A stretch of 64,000 nt of DNA, taken from NCBI RefSeq assembly GCF_005048155.1, contig NZ_SUMB01000008.1:124001-188000 (forward strand). Reading direction: 5' to 3'. This DNA comes from Streptomyces piniterrae. GTDB taxonomy: Bacteria; Actinomycetota; Actinomycetes; Streptomycetales; Streptomycetaceae. Shown one piece after another: positions 37,033 through 46,154 of this stretch; the first letter of the stretch is position 1, and every line of letters begins with the position of its first letter. Under the pieces are notes generated by a model. The model was given only the letters and a program-made list of their open reading frames with translations. It was not told the origin of the DNA and did no database searches. Position numbers and translations under genes: made by a program.

Positions 37033-37712
37033 GCTCGCCCACCTCCGCCCTTCACGGCACCTGTGTCGTTCGGTCCTGCCGTCGGTGGGACGGATGTCCC
37101 CTGCGCCCGGTTCCTTCCCCCGCTCACGGGTCCGCTACCCCCGCCATCGGCGCGCAGATGGGTGACCAAGGGAAGCAGCCGAGCACGGCCTCGTGCGCAC
37201 CGGCTTTTCACCGTTCCGGTCGGGACATCGAGGATCGCGGCGGCTTCGGCGACTGGATAGCCCTGCATATCGACAAGGACGAGAGCGGCACGCTGCTCCT
37301 CGGGCAGTGTGCGCAGCGCACTGAGCACTTCACGGTGCAGATCCTGGCGCTCGGCCGGAACCGCAGCGGATTCCTGAGGCTCGAGGAGCTGCTCCAGACG
37401 CTCGGTCTCGGCGACGGGCGAGGTGCGCCGGGAGGCGGCCTTGCGGGCCCGGTCCAGACAGGCATTCACCGTGATGCGGTGCAGCCAGGTCGTCACGGCG
37501 GACTGCCCACGAAACGTGTGGGCCGCGCGGTAGGCGGAGACCAGAGCGTCCTGCACGGCGTCGGCGGCTTCCTCGCGGTCGCCGAGCGTGCGCAGGGCCA
37601 CGGCCCAGAGCCGGTCGCGGTGGCGGCGGACGATCTCTCCGAAGGCGTCGGGATCGCCCGCGACATGGCGAGCGAGGAGGTCTTGATCGCTGCAGCCATC
37701 CAGCGAGTTCAC
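37029..37712 (-). CDS. sigM: ECF RNA polymerase sigma factor, SigM type
   Basis: A 227-residue ECF sigma factor. Region 2 (about 15-85) reads HVAGDPDAFGEIVRRHRDRLWAVA to FRGQSAVTTWLHRITVNACLDRAR; region 4 (about 125-180) has LPEEQRAALVLVDMQGYPVAEAAAIL and the recognition helix VPTGTVKSRCARGRARL. It directs transcription of a stress or developmental regulon and is held by the anti-sigma factor encoded next. The symbol follows synteny with mycobacterial sigM beside trxB; orthology was not tested. A Gly-rich tail follows region 4. Confidence 0.9.
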   Translation of the reverse strand: MNSLDGCSDQDLLARHVAGDPDAFGEIVRRHRDRLWAVALRTLGDREEAADAVQDALVSAYRAAHTFRGQSAVTTWLHRITVNACLDRARKAASRRTSPVAETERLEQLLEPQESAAVPAERQDLHREVLSALRTLPEEQRAALVLVDMQGYPVAEAAAILDVPTGTVKSRCARGRARLLPLVTHLRADGGGSGPVSGGRNRAQGTSVPPTAGPNDTGAVKGGGGRA

Positions 37713-37989
37713 CTATTGCCCCCTCCCCTGCGCGTCACCTCGGTGATACCGAGGCCGGTCATTCACTGCCCATGTTGCGGACTACCCTATGGCACCGCGG
37801 TCAATCAGGGACCCCCTTGTTCTGGGGAGATGAGACGGCGTGTGAATGCGCGGGGTGAATGTGCGTATCCCTTTGGGCGCTCGGGAGATTCCCGGCCCAG
37901 CGCTTGGCTGGACTGAGAATCTCCCGAAGTTTCCGCGATGAGCAACCCAGGATTTTATTTTGTGGACGGCTTGCGAGGCCGTAAATAAA
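37713..37989. other. Intergenic region with inverted repeat
   Basis: No gene seen in 277 bases. An 11-bp perfect inverted repeat TCGGGAGATTC (37881-37891) / GAATCTCCCGA (37917-37927) lies between the pseudokinase stop and the sigma gene start. It may be the pseudokinase terminator, or an operator for the sigma gene. Confidence 0.5.
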
Positions 37990-39699
37990 TCAGCCGAGCA
38001 CGGTGATTTCGGAAATGCCACCGCGGTACGATCCGGACGCCTCGCTGGGCAGCTCAGTGACGTGGATCAGCACGTACCGTGTCTTCACCACCTTGTCGAG
38101 CTTCACCGTCAGCTTGTCACCGGCCTTTTCCGGCTTCGAGAGACGTTGTGAGAAGTCGCTGAGCGATGTGGGATCCGAGGCGGACTGGGACGCGCCCAGG
38201 ACTTCCACGGTCTGCCCCGGCCGGTACATGCTGACCTGGACGCCGGATAGCTCTTTCACGCTCCCGAGATCCACGATGATTCCGCTGCCGTCCTTGCGGC
38301 TCGGCAGGTTGCCGAAATTCGGCCAGCCCTTGAAACCGGCCGTCACCCAGGCGGTTTCCGGGTTGCGGTCCGTGGCCTGGGAAGCCTTCTCGCCGGCGAT
38401 AGGAACATCAAGCGGAGAAAACTCGGTGGCATTCTCGATTTGCAGGGGCTTCGAGGGCTTCTGCTTCTCTCCATCGTGCGACTGAGCGGGGCTCGATCCG
38501 CCCTGATCGTTCTCGATCTTCAACAGGGTGTCCGCCAGCTGCCAGCTGCCCAGCCCCAGCGCCGCGATCAGCAGCGCGGAGACCGACCACTTCAGCGCCT
38601 TGCCGGTGCGGCTCTGCAGCGGGGGCGGCGGTGCCGGGACGGGCTGTGTCGGCGAGCCGGGCTGACCGTTGCGGGCCGGCGACTGCCGGTAGGTGCCCTG
38701 CTGGAACCCGGTGCGCTGGTAGGGCGGGGGTGTGGAGAAGGCGGTCTCCGGAGGCCGGATACGCGGCATGGCCGCGACGGCCTTGGACAGCTCCTCCGGG
38801 GTGGTGCACGGCTGTTCCTGCCGGGAGGCCGTGGCGCCATCGTTGACCAGCGCGCGCATGGCGAGCTCGGACAGCCCGCGGTGGATCCCGGCGCGTACCT
38901 GGTCGGGAGCGATCAGCCCGACGCCCTTCGGCAGCCCGGCGAGACCGTAGGCGTCGCTCTCGTAGGGCCAGCGCTGGGTCAGGGCGGCGTACAGGAGTGC
39001 GCCGATCGCCTCGGTGTCGGTGCGCTGGGGGTGGTCGCAGCTGATGCCGCGCAGCGCGGCCATCACGGCCAGGCCCCGGATGCGGTACTGCCCGGACTCC
39101 GTACGCAGCACCGAGCCGGGATTGATCCGCAGGTGCGCCAGGCCCTCGCGGTGCGCGGCCGCCATGGCCTGGGAGACCTGGCTGACGAGCTGGTAGGCGT
39201 CGTGCGGTTCGAGCGGGCCGTTCGCGAGCACGGTGGAGAGCTCGGTGGCGTCCGGCAGCCATTCGTGGACGACGTAGACGAGGTCGTTCTCCTCCACCGC
39301 GTCGAGGACCTGGACGAACCGGGGGTCACCGAGGAGCGCGGAGGAGCGGGCAGCCGACAGCACGGGGCGGGCCCGCGGATGATCGGCGGGCAGGATGTGC
39401 ACACCTACGGCCCGGCGCAGCTTTTCGTCGACCGCACGCCAGCTGCTGAACCCGTCCAGTCGGGTGACGCACTCCTCGAGCCGGTAGCGTCTGGCGAGTT
39501 TGTGGCCACTGTGCAGTTCGGGTGGCTGGGAGTCTGCTGCCTCGGCACTCTTCTCGTCGGTGCCTGCGGCGTCCTTTTCCCTGCCGGATACCTTCTCGGC
39601 CTCCGCACCGTCGTCCGTGGCCTTACCCGCCTTGGCGGTCAGCGGTTCCTCACCGCTCGTGTCGGCCACGTCGACGGCAGCCGTGCTCCGTTCCGCCAC
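37990..39699 (-). CDS. Membrane-anchored pseudokinase with extracellular discoidin-like domain, MurJ partner
   Basis: A 569-residue protein: acidic N-terminal region, kinase-like domain (about 85-320), Pro-rich linker, one membrane segment near 395-415 (ALKWSVSALLIAALGLGSWQ) and an extracellular galactose-binding-like domain. The kinase is dead: the catalytic HRD is replaced by HLRINPGSV and DFG by RGL, with no glycine loop. In M. tuberculosis the same pseudokinase and extracellular domains are fused to MurJ (MviN) and recruit FhaA when phosphorylated; here they form a separate gene 107 bp downstream of murJ. The start was placed at the GTG at 39699 with AGGA upstream; longer frames enter murJ. 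Confidence 0.88.
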   Translation of the reverse strand: MAERSTAAVDVADTSGEEPLTAKAGKATDDGAEAEKVSGREKDAAGTDEKSAEAADSQPPELHSGHKLARRYRLEECVTRLDGFSSWRAVDEKLRRAVGVHILPADHPRARPVLSAARSSALLGDPRFVQVLDAVEENDLVYVVHEWLPDATELSTVLANGPLEPHDAYQLVSQVSQAMAAAHREGLAHLRINPGSVLRTESGQYRIRGLAVMAALRGISCDHPQRTDTEAIGALLYAALTQRWPYESDAYGLAGLPKGVGLIAPDQVRAGIHRGLSELAMRALVNDGATASRQEQPCTTPEELSKAVAAMPRIRPPETAFSTPPPYQRTGFQQGTYRQSPARNGQPGSPTQPVPAPPPPLQSRTGKALKWSVSALLIAALGLGSWQLADTLLKIENDQGGSSPAQSHDGEKQKPSKPLQIENATEFSPLDVPIAGEKASQATDRNPETAWVTAGFKGWPNFGNLPSRKDGSGIIVDLGSVKELSGVQVSMYRPGQTVEVLGASQSASDPTSLSDFSQRLSKPEKAGDKLTVKLDKVVKTRYVLIHVTELPSEASGSYRGGISEITVLG

Positions 39700-39806
39700 C
39701 GTCGTTCCTGCCTCCCCATCCGTTGCAGGCTCAATGAGCCAAGACAATTGTGCCCACAGTCCGCCACTATGCACGACACACGGTGGCGGTCGATGGTTGT
39801 GCTCAA

Positions 39807-42014
39807 TCAACGCCCAAGCTTCGAGCGGACCATGCCCACCAAGGCGTTGAGCTCCTCGATACGCATCTTCCGCGCGGCGACGTAGAAGACCGCCAGCAGT
39901 GCCGCACCGCCGCCGATGAGGGCGGCGAGCGACCCGAGAACCCCGGTGCCGAGGCCCTGCATGATCCCGTACACCGCGGCCCCTGAGACGAGCGTGGCCG
40001 GGACGCTGGCGCCCGCCAGACGGGCGTACGTACGAACCACGTGCGCCGTGTCCAGGTCGCCGTCCATTCGCTTGCCCAGACGGCGCCAGGCCACGCCCAC
40101 GCCGATGATGTAGGCCAGGCCGTACGAAGCGGCCATGCCGACCACGGCCCAGCGGGCGGGCAGGACCAGGAAACACAGGGCCGAGGCGACGGCGTTGACG
40201 GCGGCGACGATCACCGTGTTGTAGAAGGGGGTGCGGGTGTCCTCGTACGCGTAGAAGGCGCGCAGGACGACGTACTGCACGGAGAACGGGATCAGGCCGA
40301 CGCCGAAGGCCATCAGCATGTAGCCCATCGGGACGCCGGCACCGGACGAGCCGTAGACCAGGGTGCAGAGCGGGATGCCGAGGGAGAGGAAGCCGAACGA
40401 GATCGGGACGATGGCGACGGCGGAGGTGCGCAGCCCCTGCGACATGTCGTCCCGGACGGCGCCGGTGTCACCGTCGTGGGCGGACCGCGCCAACCGTGGC
40501 AGCAGCGCCGCCATCACAGAGACGGTGATGATGGCCTGCGGCATGTTCCAGATCAGCTGCGCGCTGGCGTACGAGATGAAGCCGGTGCCGGGATAGCCCT
40601 GTTGGTCGGCGGTGTTGCCGGCCCAGGTGGAGAGCTGGGTGACGACGAGGACGCCCGCCTGGTTGGCGAGGACGAACAGCACCGTCCACTTGGCGAGCTT
40701 CGCGGCCTTGCCCAGGCCGTGGCCGCGCCAGTCGAAGCGCAGCCGAAGCTTGAAATCGGCGTCCCGCAGGTAGGGGATCATCGCCAGGGCCTGCACCACG
40801 AGTCCCAGGAGCGTGCCGATTCCCAGCAGCCGGATGCCTTCGGAGGGGATCGTGGTGACCCCGATGTGGGAGGTCTTCGCCGTGCCGTAGACCCAGATGA
40901 ACAGCCCGAAAGTGGCGATCATGACGATGTTGTTGAGGACCGGGGTCCACATCATCGCGCCGAAGCGGCCACGGGCGTTGAGGATCTGCCCCATCACGAC
41001 GTGCAGGCCCATGAAGAAGATCGTCGGCACGCAGTAGCGGGTGAAGGCGACGGCGACTTCATTGGCCGCCGGATCGCGGGAGATGTCGAAGGAGACCAGC
41101 TTCACCAGGAGCGGCGCCGCGAACACCGCGAGGACGGTCAGGGCGCCGAGGATCACGATGACCAGCGTGAGCAGCCGGTTGGCATAGGCCTCGCCGCCGT
41201 CGTCGTCCTCCTTCATCGCGCGGACCAGCTGCGGGACGAAGACGGAGTTCAGACCGCCGCCGATGGTCAGGATGAAGATCATCGTGGGCAGCTGGTAGGC
41301 GACCTGCCAGGAGTCACCGAGGACCGCACCACCCAGCGCGGCGACGATCAGCGCCGAGCGGACGAAGCCCGTGAGCCGCGACACCATCGTGCCGGCGGCC
41401 ATCAGCGCGCTGGACTTGAGCAGGCTGGAGGCGCGGCCGCCGGAGGACTTGCCGGTGGGAGCGGCGGGGGCCGGCTCAGGGGCCGCTGCGGGCTCCTGCG
41501 GCACGGCCTCGGGCCCCTGGGCTCCCCCGGCGGTGGGATCCGCCGGGGACGGCGTGGGGCGCTGGGGCTCGTACGGCTGCTGCTGGTCCCGGAAAAGATG
41601 CGCGAAGGCGTCGTTCTCGGGCCGCTCGTCGGCGCCCCGAGCGGTCCGCTCGTCGCGGATGCCAGCGAACTGTGTCGTCGCGGCGTCGTCCCCATACGGG
41701 AAGTCGCGGGCCGGGCCCTGCGGCTCGGGCGGCGGAGGCGAGGCCCACAACTGCGGGTTGGCGGTGTGCTGTGTGGCGGAGGGCTGTTGATACAGCGGAT
41801 GCGGGGTCTGCCCCTGAGGCGGATGCGCGGCGCGGTCGTAGAGCGCCTCGGTCACCGGTTCCTGGGCAGCCGGGCCCGGGTGGTGCGGAGCGCCGCTGTA
41901 GGTGTCCTGGACGAAGGGGTCCTCGGCCGTGGGTACCTGAGGCGTCGGAGGGACCGGCCCCGTGGGGTCGCCATGGGCGCCCCGGCCGCGGTCACCGTCG
42001 TACGGCGCATTCAT
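39807..42014 (-). CDS. murJ: Lipid II flippase MurJ
   Basis: A 735-residue MOP-superfamily flippase that moves lipid II across the membrane. About 200 N-terminal residues are Pro/Gln-rich and disordered. The transporter core follows, with typical segments TMVSRLTGFVRSALIVAALG, TIGGGLNSVFVPQLVRA, RFGAMMWTPVLNNIVMI and YVVLRAFYAYEDTRTPFYNTV. The extended N-terminus is common in actinobacteria. Adjacent pseudokinase and DUF6049 genes complete a conserved module (compare Rv3909-Rv3910). Confidence 0.95.
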   Translation of the reverse strand: MNAPYDGDRGRGAHGDPTGPVPPTPQVPTAEDPFVQDTYSGAPHHPGPAAQEPVTEALYDRAAHPPQGQTPHPLYQQPSATQHTANPQLWASPPPPEPQGPARDFPYGDDAATTQFAGIRDERTARGADERPENDAFAHLFRDQQQPYEPQRPTPSPADPTAGGAQGPEAVPQEPAAAPEPAPAAPTGKSSGGRASSLLKSSALMAAGTMVSRLTGFVRSALIVAALGGAVLGDSWQVAYQLPTMIFILTIGGGLNSVFVPQLVRAMKEDDDGGEAYANRLLTLVIVILGALTVLAVFAAPLLVKLVSFDISRDPAANEVAVAFTRYCVPTIFFMGLHVVMGQILNARGRFGAMMWTPVLNNIVMIATFGLFIWVYGTAKTSHIGVTTIPSEGIRLLGIGTLLGLVVQALAMIPYLRDADFKLRLRFDWRGHGLGKAAKLAKWTVLFVLANQAGVLVVTQLSTWAGNTADQQGYPGTGFISYASAQLIWNMPQAIITVSVMAALLPRLARSAHDGDTGAVRDDMSQGLRTSAVAIVPISFGFLSLGIPLCTLVYGSSGAGVPMGYMLMAFGVGLIPFSVQYVVLRAFYAYEDTRTPFYNTVIVAAVNAVASALCFLVLPARWAVVGMAASYGLAYIIGVGVAWRRLGKRMDGDLDTAHVVRTYARLAGASVPATLVSGAAVYGIMQGLGTGVLGSLAALIGGGAALLAVFYVAARKMRIEELNALVGMVRSKLGR

Positions 42015-42060
42015 CGCTGCCCCACCTCATCCGTAGCCGGCCATCCGGCCCCGCCATATA

Positions 42061-44385
42061 TCAACGGTCCACTTTCTCACCTGAGCCGGACGGGTCGGAG
42101 TTTTCCGAACCGGTGTCCGGCGTGGGGTCACTCGGCTGCTCGGGGTCGTCGCCGTCCGTGCCGCCGTTGTCGCCGTCCGTGTCTTCCTCGTCGGCGGGAC
42201 CCTCGCCGTCGTCGCCCTCGGACCCGTCTTCGGCGCGCTGGGCGGCAGCCCGCTTGCGCTGGAGGTAGATCCGCACACCGGCGAGGACGAGCAGCAGCAC
42301 GCCGCCCGCGATGACGAGCATGACGGTCGCGGTGATCTCGGTGACGTTCACCTGGAACGTCATGGGGTCACCGTAGGGCTTGCCGTCGGAGGTATAGAGC
42401 TGAGCGGTCACCCACGCGCGGCCGTTGGCGTTCGCCGTGGTGTCGAACTTGAACGACTGGCTGTGCCCGCCGTCCACCTTGATCCGCTGCGCCTCCCCCA
42501 CGTCCAGACGGTTGGACTGCGAGGAGCGGAGCTCCAGCGTCATGTCCTCGACGCCCTGTACGAGGTTGTTCTGGACCGTCACCGGAATCGTCGCGCTGCG
42601 CCCGGAGAGCGTCGCGTCCGACTTCTGGATCAGGTGCACCTTCTTGGTCAGGCCGTCGAGGTAGCTCCGCACGGAGTTGCGGTACGCGGTGGCGCCCACG
42701 GCATCGCCCCGCCACTCCGTCGACATCTCGCGCATTATGGCGTTCCCGAACGGGGTCACCACACGTTCCGGCTGGGCCAGGATCACCTGGAAATCGTCCA
42801 GCGCGGCCTGGGTGTCCTGGATCTGCCGGAAGGCGTCGGTCGGGAGTTCCTGCCTGCGCAGCGAGCCTGGGTAGGCGGCTCCGCTGGGCACTCGACGGGT
42901 GGCCGCGCGGTCGGGCTCTGCCTTCGCCGCACCGCTGAGGTTCAGCGGCTGTGTCCAGCGCCCCGACTCCAGCGCCCGCAGGGCGGCGGCCATGGCCTGG
43001 GCCTGGCCCGCCGAGGGCATGCGCTGCGGTGCGACGACGATGCTGCGCTGCCGGTCGGGGGCCTGGAGGTTGATCATCTGGGTCTGGGCGAGGAACTCCT
43101 GGACCGCGTGGGTGGCGTCCCCGGCCTTCGACAGATCGCCTTCGAAGGCCCGGGAGAGCCCCCGGTCCGCGACGATGGCGGTGTTGCCGCCGCCGATGGG
43201 CCGAGCTGCCGTGGGGGTGTAGGGCAGTCCGCCGGTCTCCCGGAGGCTGTCGCTGCGGGTGATGACGTTGTGCGCACCGGCCGAGGTGGCCACGTCGACG
43301 ATCGAGCTGTCGATGGCTCCGTCGACGGGCCAGGCGAAGTCCGTACGCGCCTTCACGCCCAGGATCGTGTCCACCGTCCTGCCGGCGAGTTCGGTGGCCG
43401 GACCGAGGTGGCTGAGCGCGCTGGGGACGCTCCGGCCGTGGTGGGCGAGCGAGGCCAGGTCGGGGTCGGCGAACGGCAGCGCGATGACCTCGTGCGTCTT
43501 CACCGATTCCTCGAGGTCGTGCAGCCACTGCTTGGCGACCGCCTGGTTCTTGCCCATGGGGCCGTCCGGGCCGTTGACCTTGTAGGACTTGGTCATCGCG
43601 TCGACGGTGGCGAGCAGGTCGGGGTCGATGACGAAGGTCACCGGCAGGTTCCTGCCGAGCGCGACCATCTTCTGCAGACGGCCTCCGGGCGCGAGCTCCG
43701 CGGCCAGGTCGTCATTACGGAAGACCGGCGTCTGCTGGGCGTCGGCGTCGGTCTCGGCGGTGAGATGCGTGGAGGAGATCAGCGGCCACAGGTAGGTGAG
43801 CTGGGTCTTCTTGTCGGCATCGGCCTTCTGCCAGGGCAGGAAGGTGTGGTCGATGCCGAGTACCTGCTCGTAGGGCGCGGCTTGGGTCCGTCCGGACAGC
43901 GAGACACCGACCTGGTACACACCGTCGTCGCCGAGGTCGAGATCCTTGACCGGCACGCTCAGGGTGAAGCGACGGCTCGCGCCGGGCTCCAGCTTGCCGA
44001 TCTTCGCTGTGTGCCCGTCGATCTCCTTGCCGTCCACACTCGCCAGGTAGCCGGTGCGCTTGGACGCCGTCTCGATGGAGCTGCGGCCGTTGAGCGACGG
44101 GCCGCGGTTCATTCCGACGTGCGCGTCGGTGACCGTGGTATTGCCGTCGTTGGTCAGCGTGCCGGAGAAGGTGACCTTGTCGTCCTTCGCGGGGGCGGAC
44201 GGCGACATCGCATTGATGGTGACGTCGACCGTGCGGGAGCCGCTCGGAGCCGCCTGCGCGGAGGAGGGGTGCGGGACCTGCAGCACCCCCACGAGCAGGG
44301 GCACTCCGGTGACCAGTGCCACGGTCCTTCGCAGCCATCGACCACGCGGCCGTTCAGTCCCCTGGAACCCTGCCGCCTCGGCCAC
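42061..44385 (-). CDS. DUF6049-type large exported membrane protein
   Basis: A 774-residue protein: N-terminal signal region (about 20-46, ending AQAAPSG), a long extracytoplasmic part with beta-rich domains and a repeated RTVDTILGVKARTDFAWPVDG core region, one membrane segment near 685-708 (VMLVIAGGVLLLVLAGVRIYL), and a strongly acidic Asp/Glu/Gly cytoplasmic tail. Homologues sit next to murJ in actinobacteria (Rv3909 in M. tuberculosis). Probably linked to cell-wall assembly; biochemical role unknown. Start codon GTG. Confidence 0.85.
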   Translation of the reverse strand: MAEAAGFQGTERPRGRWLRRTVALVTGVPLLVGVLQVPHPSSAQAAPSGSRTVDVTINAMSPSAPAKDDKVTFSGTLTNDGNTTVTDAHVGMNRGPSLNGRSSIETASKRTGYLASVDGKEIDGHTAKIGKLEPGASRRFTLSVPVKDLDLGDDGVYQVGVSLSGRTQAAPYEQVLGIDHTFLPWQKADADKKTQLTYLWPLISSTHLTAETDADAQQTPVFRNDDLAAELAPGGRLQKMVALGRNLPVTFVIDPDLLATVDAMTKSYKVNGPDGPMGKNQAVAKQWLHDLEESVKTHEVIALPFADPDLASLAHHGRSVPSALSHLGPATELAGRTVDTILGVKARTDFAWPVDGAIDSSIVDVATSAGAHNVITRSDSLRETGGLPYTPTAARPIGGGNTAIVADRGLSRAFEGDLSKAGDATHAVQEFLAQTQMINLQAPDRQRSIVVAPQRMPSAGQAQAMAAALRALESGRWTQPLNLSGAAKAEPDRAATRRVPSGAAYPGSLRRQELPTDAFRQIQDTQAALDDFQVILAQPERVVTPFGNAIMREMSTEWRGDAVGATAYRNSVRSYLDGLTKKVHLIQKSDATLSGRSATIPVTVQNNLVQGVEDMTLELRSSQSNRLDVGEAQRIKVDGGHSQSFKFDTTANANGRAWVTAQLYTSDGKPYGDPMTFQVNVTEITATVMLVIAGGVLLLVLAGVRIYLQRKRAAAQRAEDGSEGDDGEGPADEEDTDGDNGGTDGDDPEQPSDPTPDTGSENSDPSGSGEKVDR

Positions 44386-44566
44386 GCGCTCGCCCGTCCC
44401 TCGTCGTCGTCAGTGGTCGTCGGATTGTGCGTCCACGAATGGTAACGAGGCCCGCAGCGGCGTGGTGCCGGGGACTGCTCCACATGATCGCGGGGCGGAC
44501 GGCCCGATACCCGTCGCCTTATTAGGGTGACGCTTCGCTCGGCGTGGCCACGTACCCTGTTTTGTT
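44386..44566 (+). promoter_or_regulatory. cca promoter, probably leaderless
   Basis: In this divergent gap, TACCCT at 44553-44558 resembles a -10 box (TAnnnT) and ends only eight bases before the cca GTG, with TGACGC at 44528 as a poor -35. A transcript would start at or next to the start codon; no Shine-Dalgarno sequence is visible. Confidence 0.5.
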
Positions 44567-46042
44567 GTGCCGAACCCCAACAATGACATCGCCGCCCCGC
44601 AGCCCGAGCAGACTCCGCAGTCGACGAACGCGCTGAACCATGTACAGCGCCGTGCCGTGAGCGAGCTTCTGCGGGTGTCCCCCGTCGCGGACGACCTGGC
44701 CCGCCGATTCCAGGAGGCCGGGTTCACGCTTGCCCTGGTCGGTGGCTCGGTCCGGGATGCGCTGCTCGGCAGGCTCGGCAACGATCTGGACTTCACCACC
44801 GATGCCCGCCCCGAGGACGTTCTGAAGATCGTCCGGCCGTGGGCGGACGCGGTATGGGAGGTCGGCATCGCCTTCGGCACGGTGGGCTGCAAGAAGAGCT
44901 CGTTCGACATCGAGGTCACGACCTACCGCTCCGAGGCCTACGACCGCACCTCGCGCAAGCCGGAGGTGTCCTACGGCGACTCCATCGAGGAGGACCTGGT
45001 CCGCCGGGACTTCACGGTGAACGCCATGGCGGTGCTGCTGCCGCAGAAGGAGTTCGTCGATCCCCATGGCGGTCTGGAGGACCTGACTGCCCGCGTTCTG
45101 CGGACCCCGGGGACGCCCGAGCAGTCGTTCTCCGATGATCCGCTGCGGATGATGCGGGCGGCTCGGTTCGCCGCCCAGCTGGACTTCGAGGTCGCTCCCG
45201 AGGTCGTCGCCGCGATGAAGGCGATGTCGGAGCGGATCGAGATCGTCTCCGCGGAGCGGGTGCGGGACGAGCTGAACAAGCTGATCCTGGCGCCGAACCC
45301 GCGCAAGGGTCTGCGGCTGCTCGTCGACTCGGGGCTAGCCGGCCGGGTGCTGCCCGAGCTGCCGGCGCTGCGGTTGGAACGTGACGAGCATCACCGCCAC
45401 AAGGACGTCTACGAGCATTCGCTGACGGTCCTGGAGCAGGCGATCGCCCTCGAAGAGAACGGGCCCGATCTGGTGCTGCGGCTGGCGGCCCTCCTGCACG
45501 ACATCGGAAAGCCCAAGACGCGGCGCTTCGAGATGGACGGCCGGGTCTCCTTCCATCACCACGAGGTGGTGGGGGCGAAGATGACCAAAAAGCGGATGAC
45601 CGCCCTGAAGTACTCCAACGACATGATCAAGGACGTGTCGCTTCTGGTGGAGTTGCATCTGCGCTTCCACGGCTACGGGACCGGTGAGTGGACGGACTCG
45701 GCGGTCCGTCGCTACGTACGGGATGCCGGCCCGCAGCTGGAGCGGCTGCACAAGCTGACGCGCTCGGACTGCACCACCCGCAACAAGCGCAAGGCGACTG
45801 CCCTGTCCCGTGCCTATGACGGGCTCGAGGAGCGCATCGCGCGGTTGCAGGAGCAGGAAGAGCTGGACGCGATCCGCCCGGATCTGGACGGCAACGAGAT
45901 CATGAAAATTCTTGGCATCGGCCCGGGGCCGCAGGTCGGCAAGGCGTACAAGCAGATGCTTGAGCTGCGACTCGAGCACGGTCCGATGGACCGCGAGGCC
46001 GCGATTGCGGCTCTCAAGGAGTGGTGGGCCACTCAGAGCTGA
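44567..46042 (+). CDS. cca: CCA tRNA nucleotidyltransferase
   Basis: A 491-residue class II nucleotidyltransferase that adds CCA to tRNA 3' ends; needed here because the two tRNAs in the window lack encoded CCA. Motifs: GGSVRDALLGR and the metal-binding pair DLDF, RRDFTVNAMA, DPLRMMRAARF, and a C-terminal HD domain (LLHDIGKPKTR). The start is a GTG at 44567 with no clear ribosome binding site. It lies divergent from the murJ cluster, as in Mycobacterium (Rv3907c). Confidence 0.95.
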   Translation: MPNPNNDIAAPQPEQTPQSTNALNHVQRRAVSELLRVSPVADDLARRFQEAGFTLALVGGSVRDALLGRLGNDLDFTTDARPEDVLKIVRPWADAVWEVGIAFGTVGCKKSSFDIEVTTYRSEAYDRTSRKPEVSYGDSIEEDLVRRDFTVNAMAVLLPQKEFVDPHGGLEDLTARVLRTPGTPEQSFSDDPLRMMRAARFAAQLDFEVAPEVVAAMKAMSERIEIVSAERVRDELNKLILAPNPRKGLRLLVDSGLAGRVLPELPALRLERDEHHRHKDVYEHSLTVLEQAIALEENGPDLVLRLAALLHDIGKPKTRRFEMDGRVSFHHHEVVGAKMTKKRMTALKYSNDMIKDVSLLVELHLRFHGYGTGEWTDSAVRRYVRDAGPQLERLHKLTRSDCTTRNKRKATALSRAYDGLEERIARLQEQEELDAIRPDLDGNEIMKILGIGPGPQVGKAYKQMLELRLEHGPMDREAAIAALKEWWATQS

Positions 46043-46043
46043 T

Positions 46044-46057
46044 GTTTCACGTGAAAC
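46044..46057. promoter_or_regulatory. parS site
   Basis: Perfect GTTTCACGTGAAAC, first of three within 74 bases after cca. Confidence 0.95.
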
Positions 46058-46078
46058 AGGCGGGCGTCGAACCGCAAT

Positions 46079-46092
46079 GTTTCACGTGAAAC
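46079..46092. promoter_or_regulatory. parS site
   Basis: Perfect GTTTCACGTGAAAC, second of the triplet (35 bp after the first). Confidence 0.95.
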
Positions 46093-46093
46093 C

Positions 46094-46127
46094 AAGGGGC
46101 GGTGTTTCACGTGAAACACCGCCCCTT
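46094..46127. terminator. Bidirectional terminator built around a parS site
   Basis: A perfect 34-bp palindrome with arms AAGGGGCGGTGTTTCAC and its complement, between convergent genes. The centre is the parS at 46104. Transcribed either way it folds into a strong GC-rich hairpin. Confidence 0.85.
46104..46117. promoter_or_regulatory. parS site
   Basis: Perfect GTTTCACGTGAAAC at the centre of the 34-bp palindrome; third of the triplet. Confidence 0.95.
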
Positions 46128-46154
46128 CGTTGTGTCCGAGAGCTTCGGGCCGCT

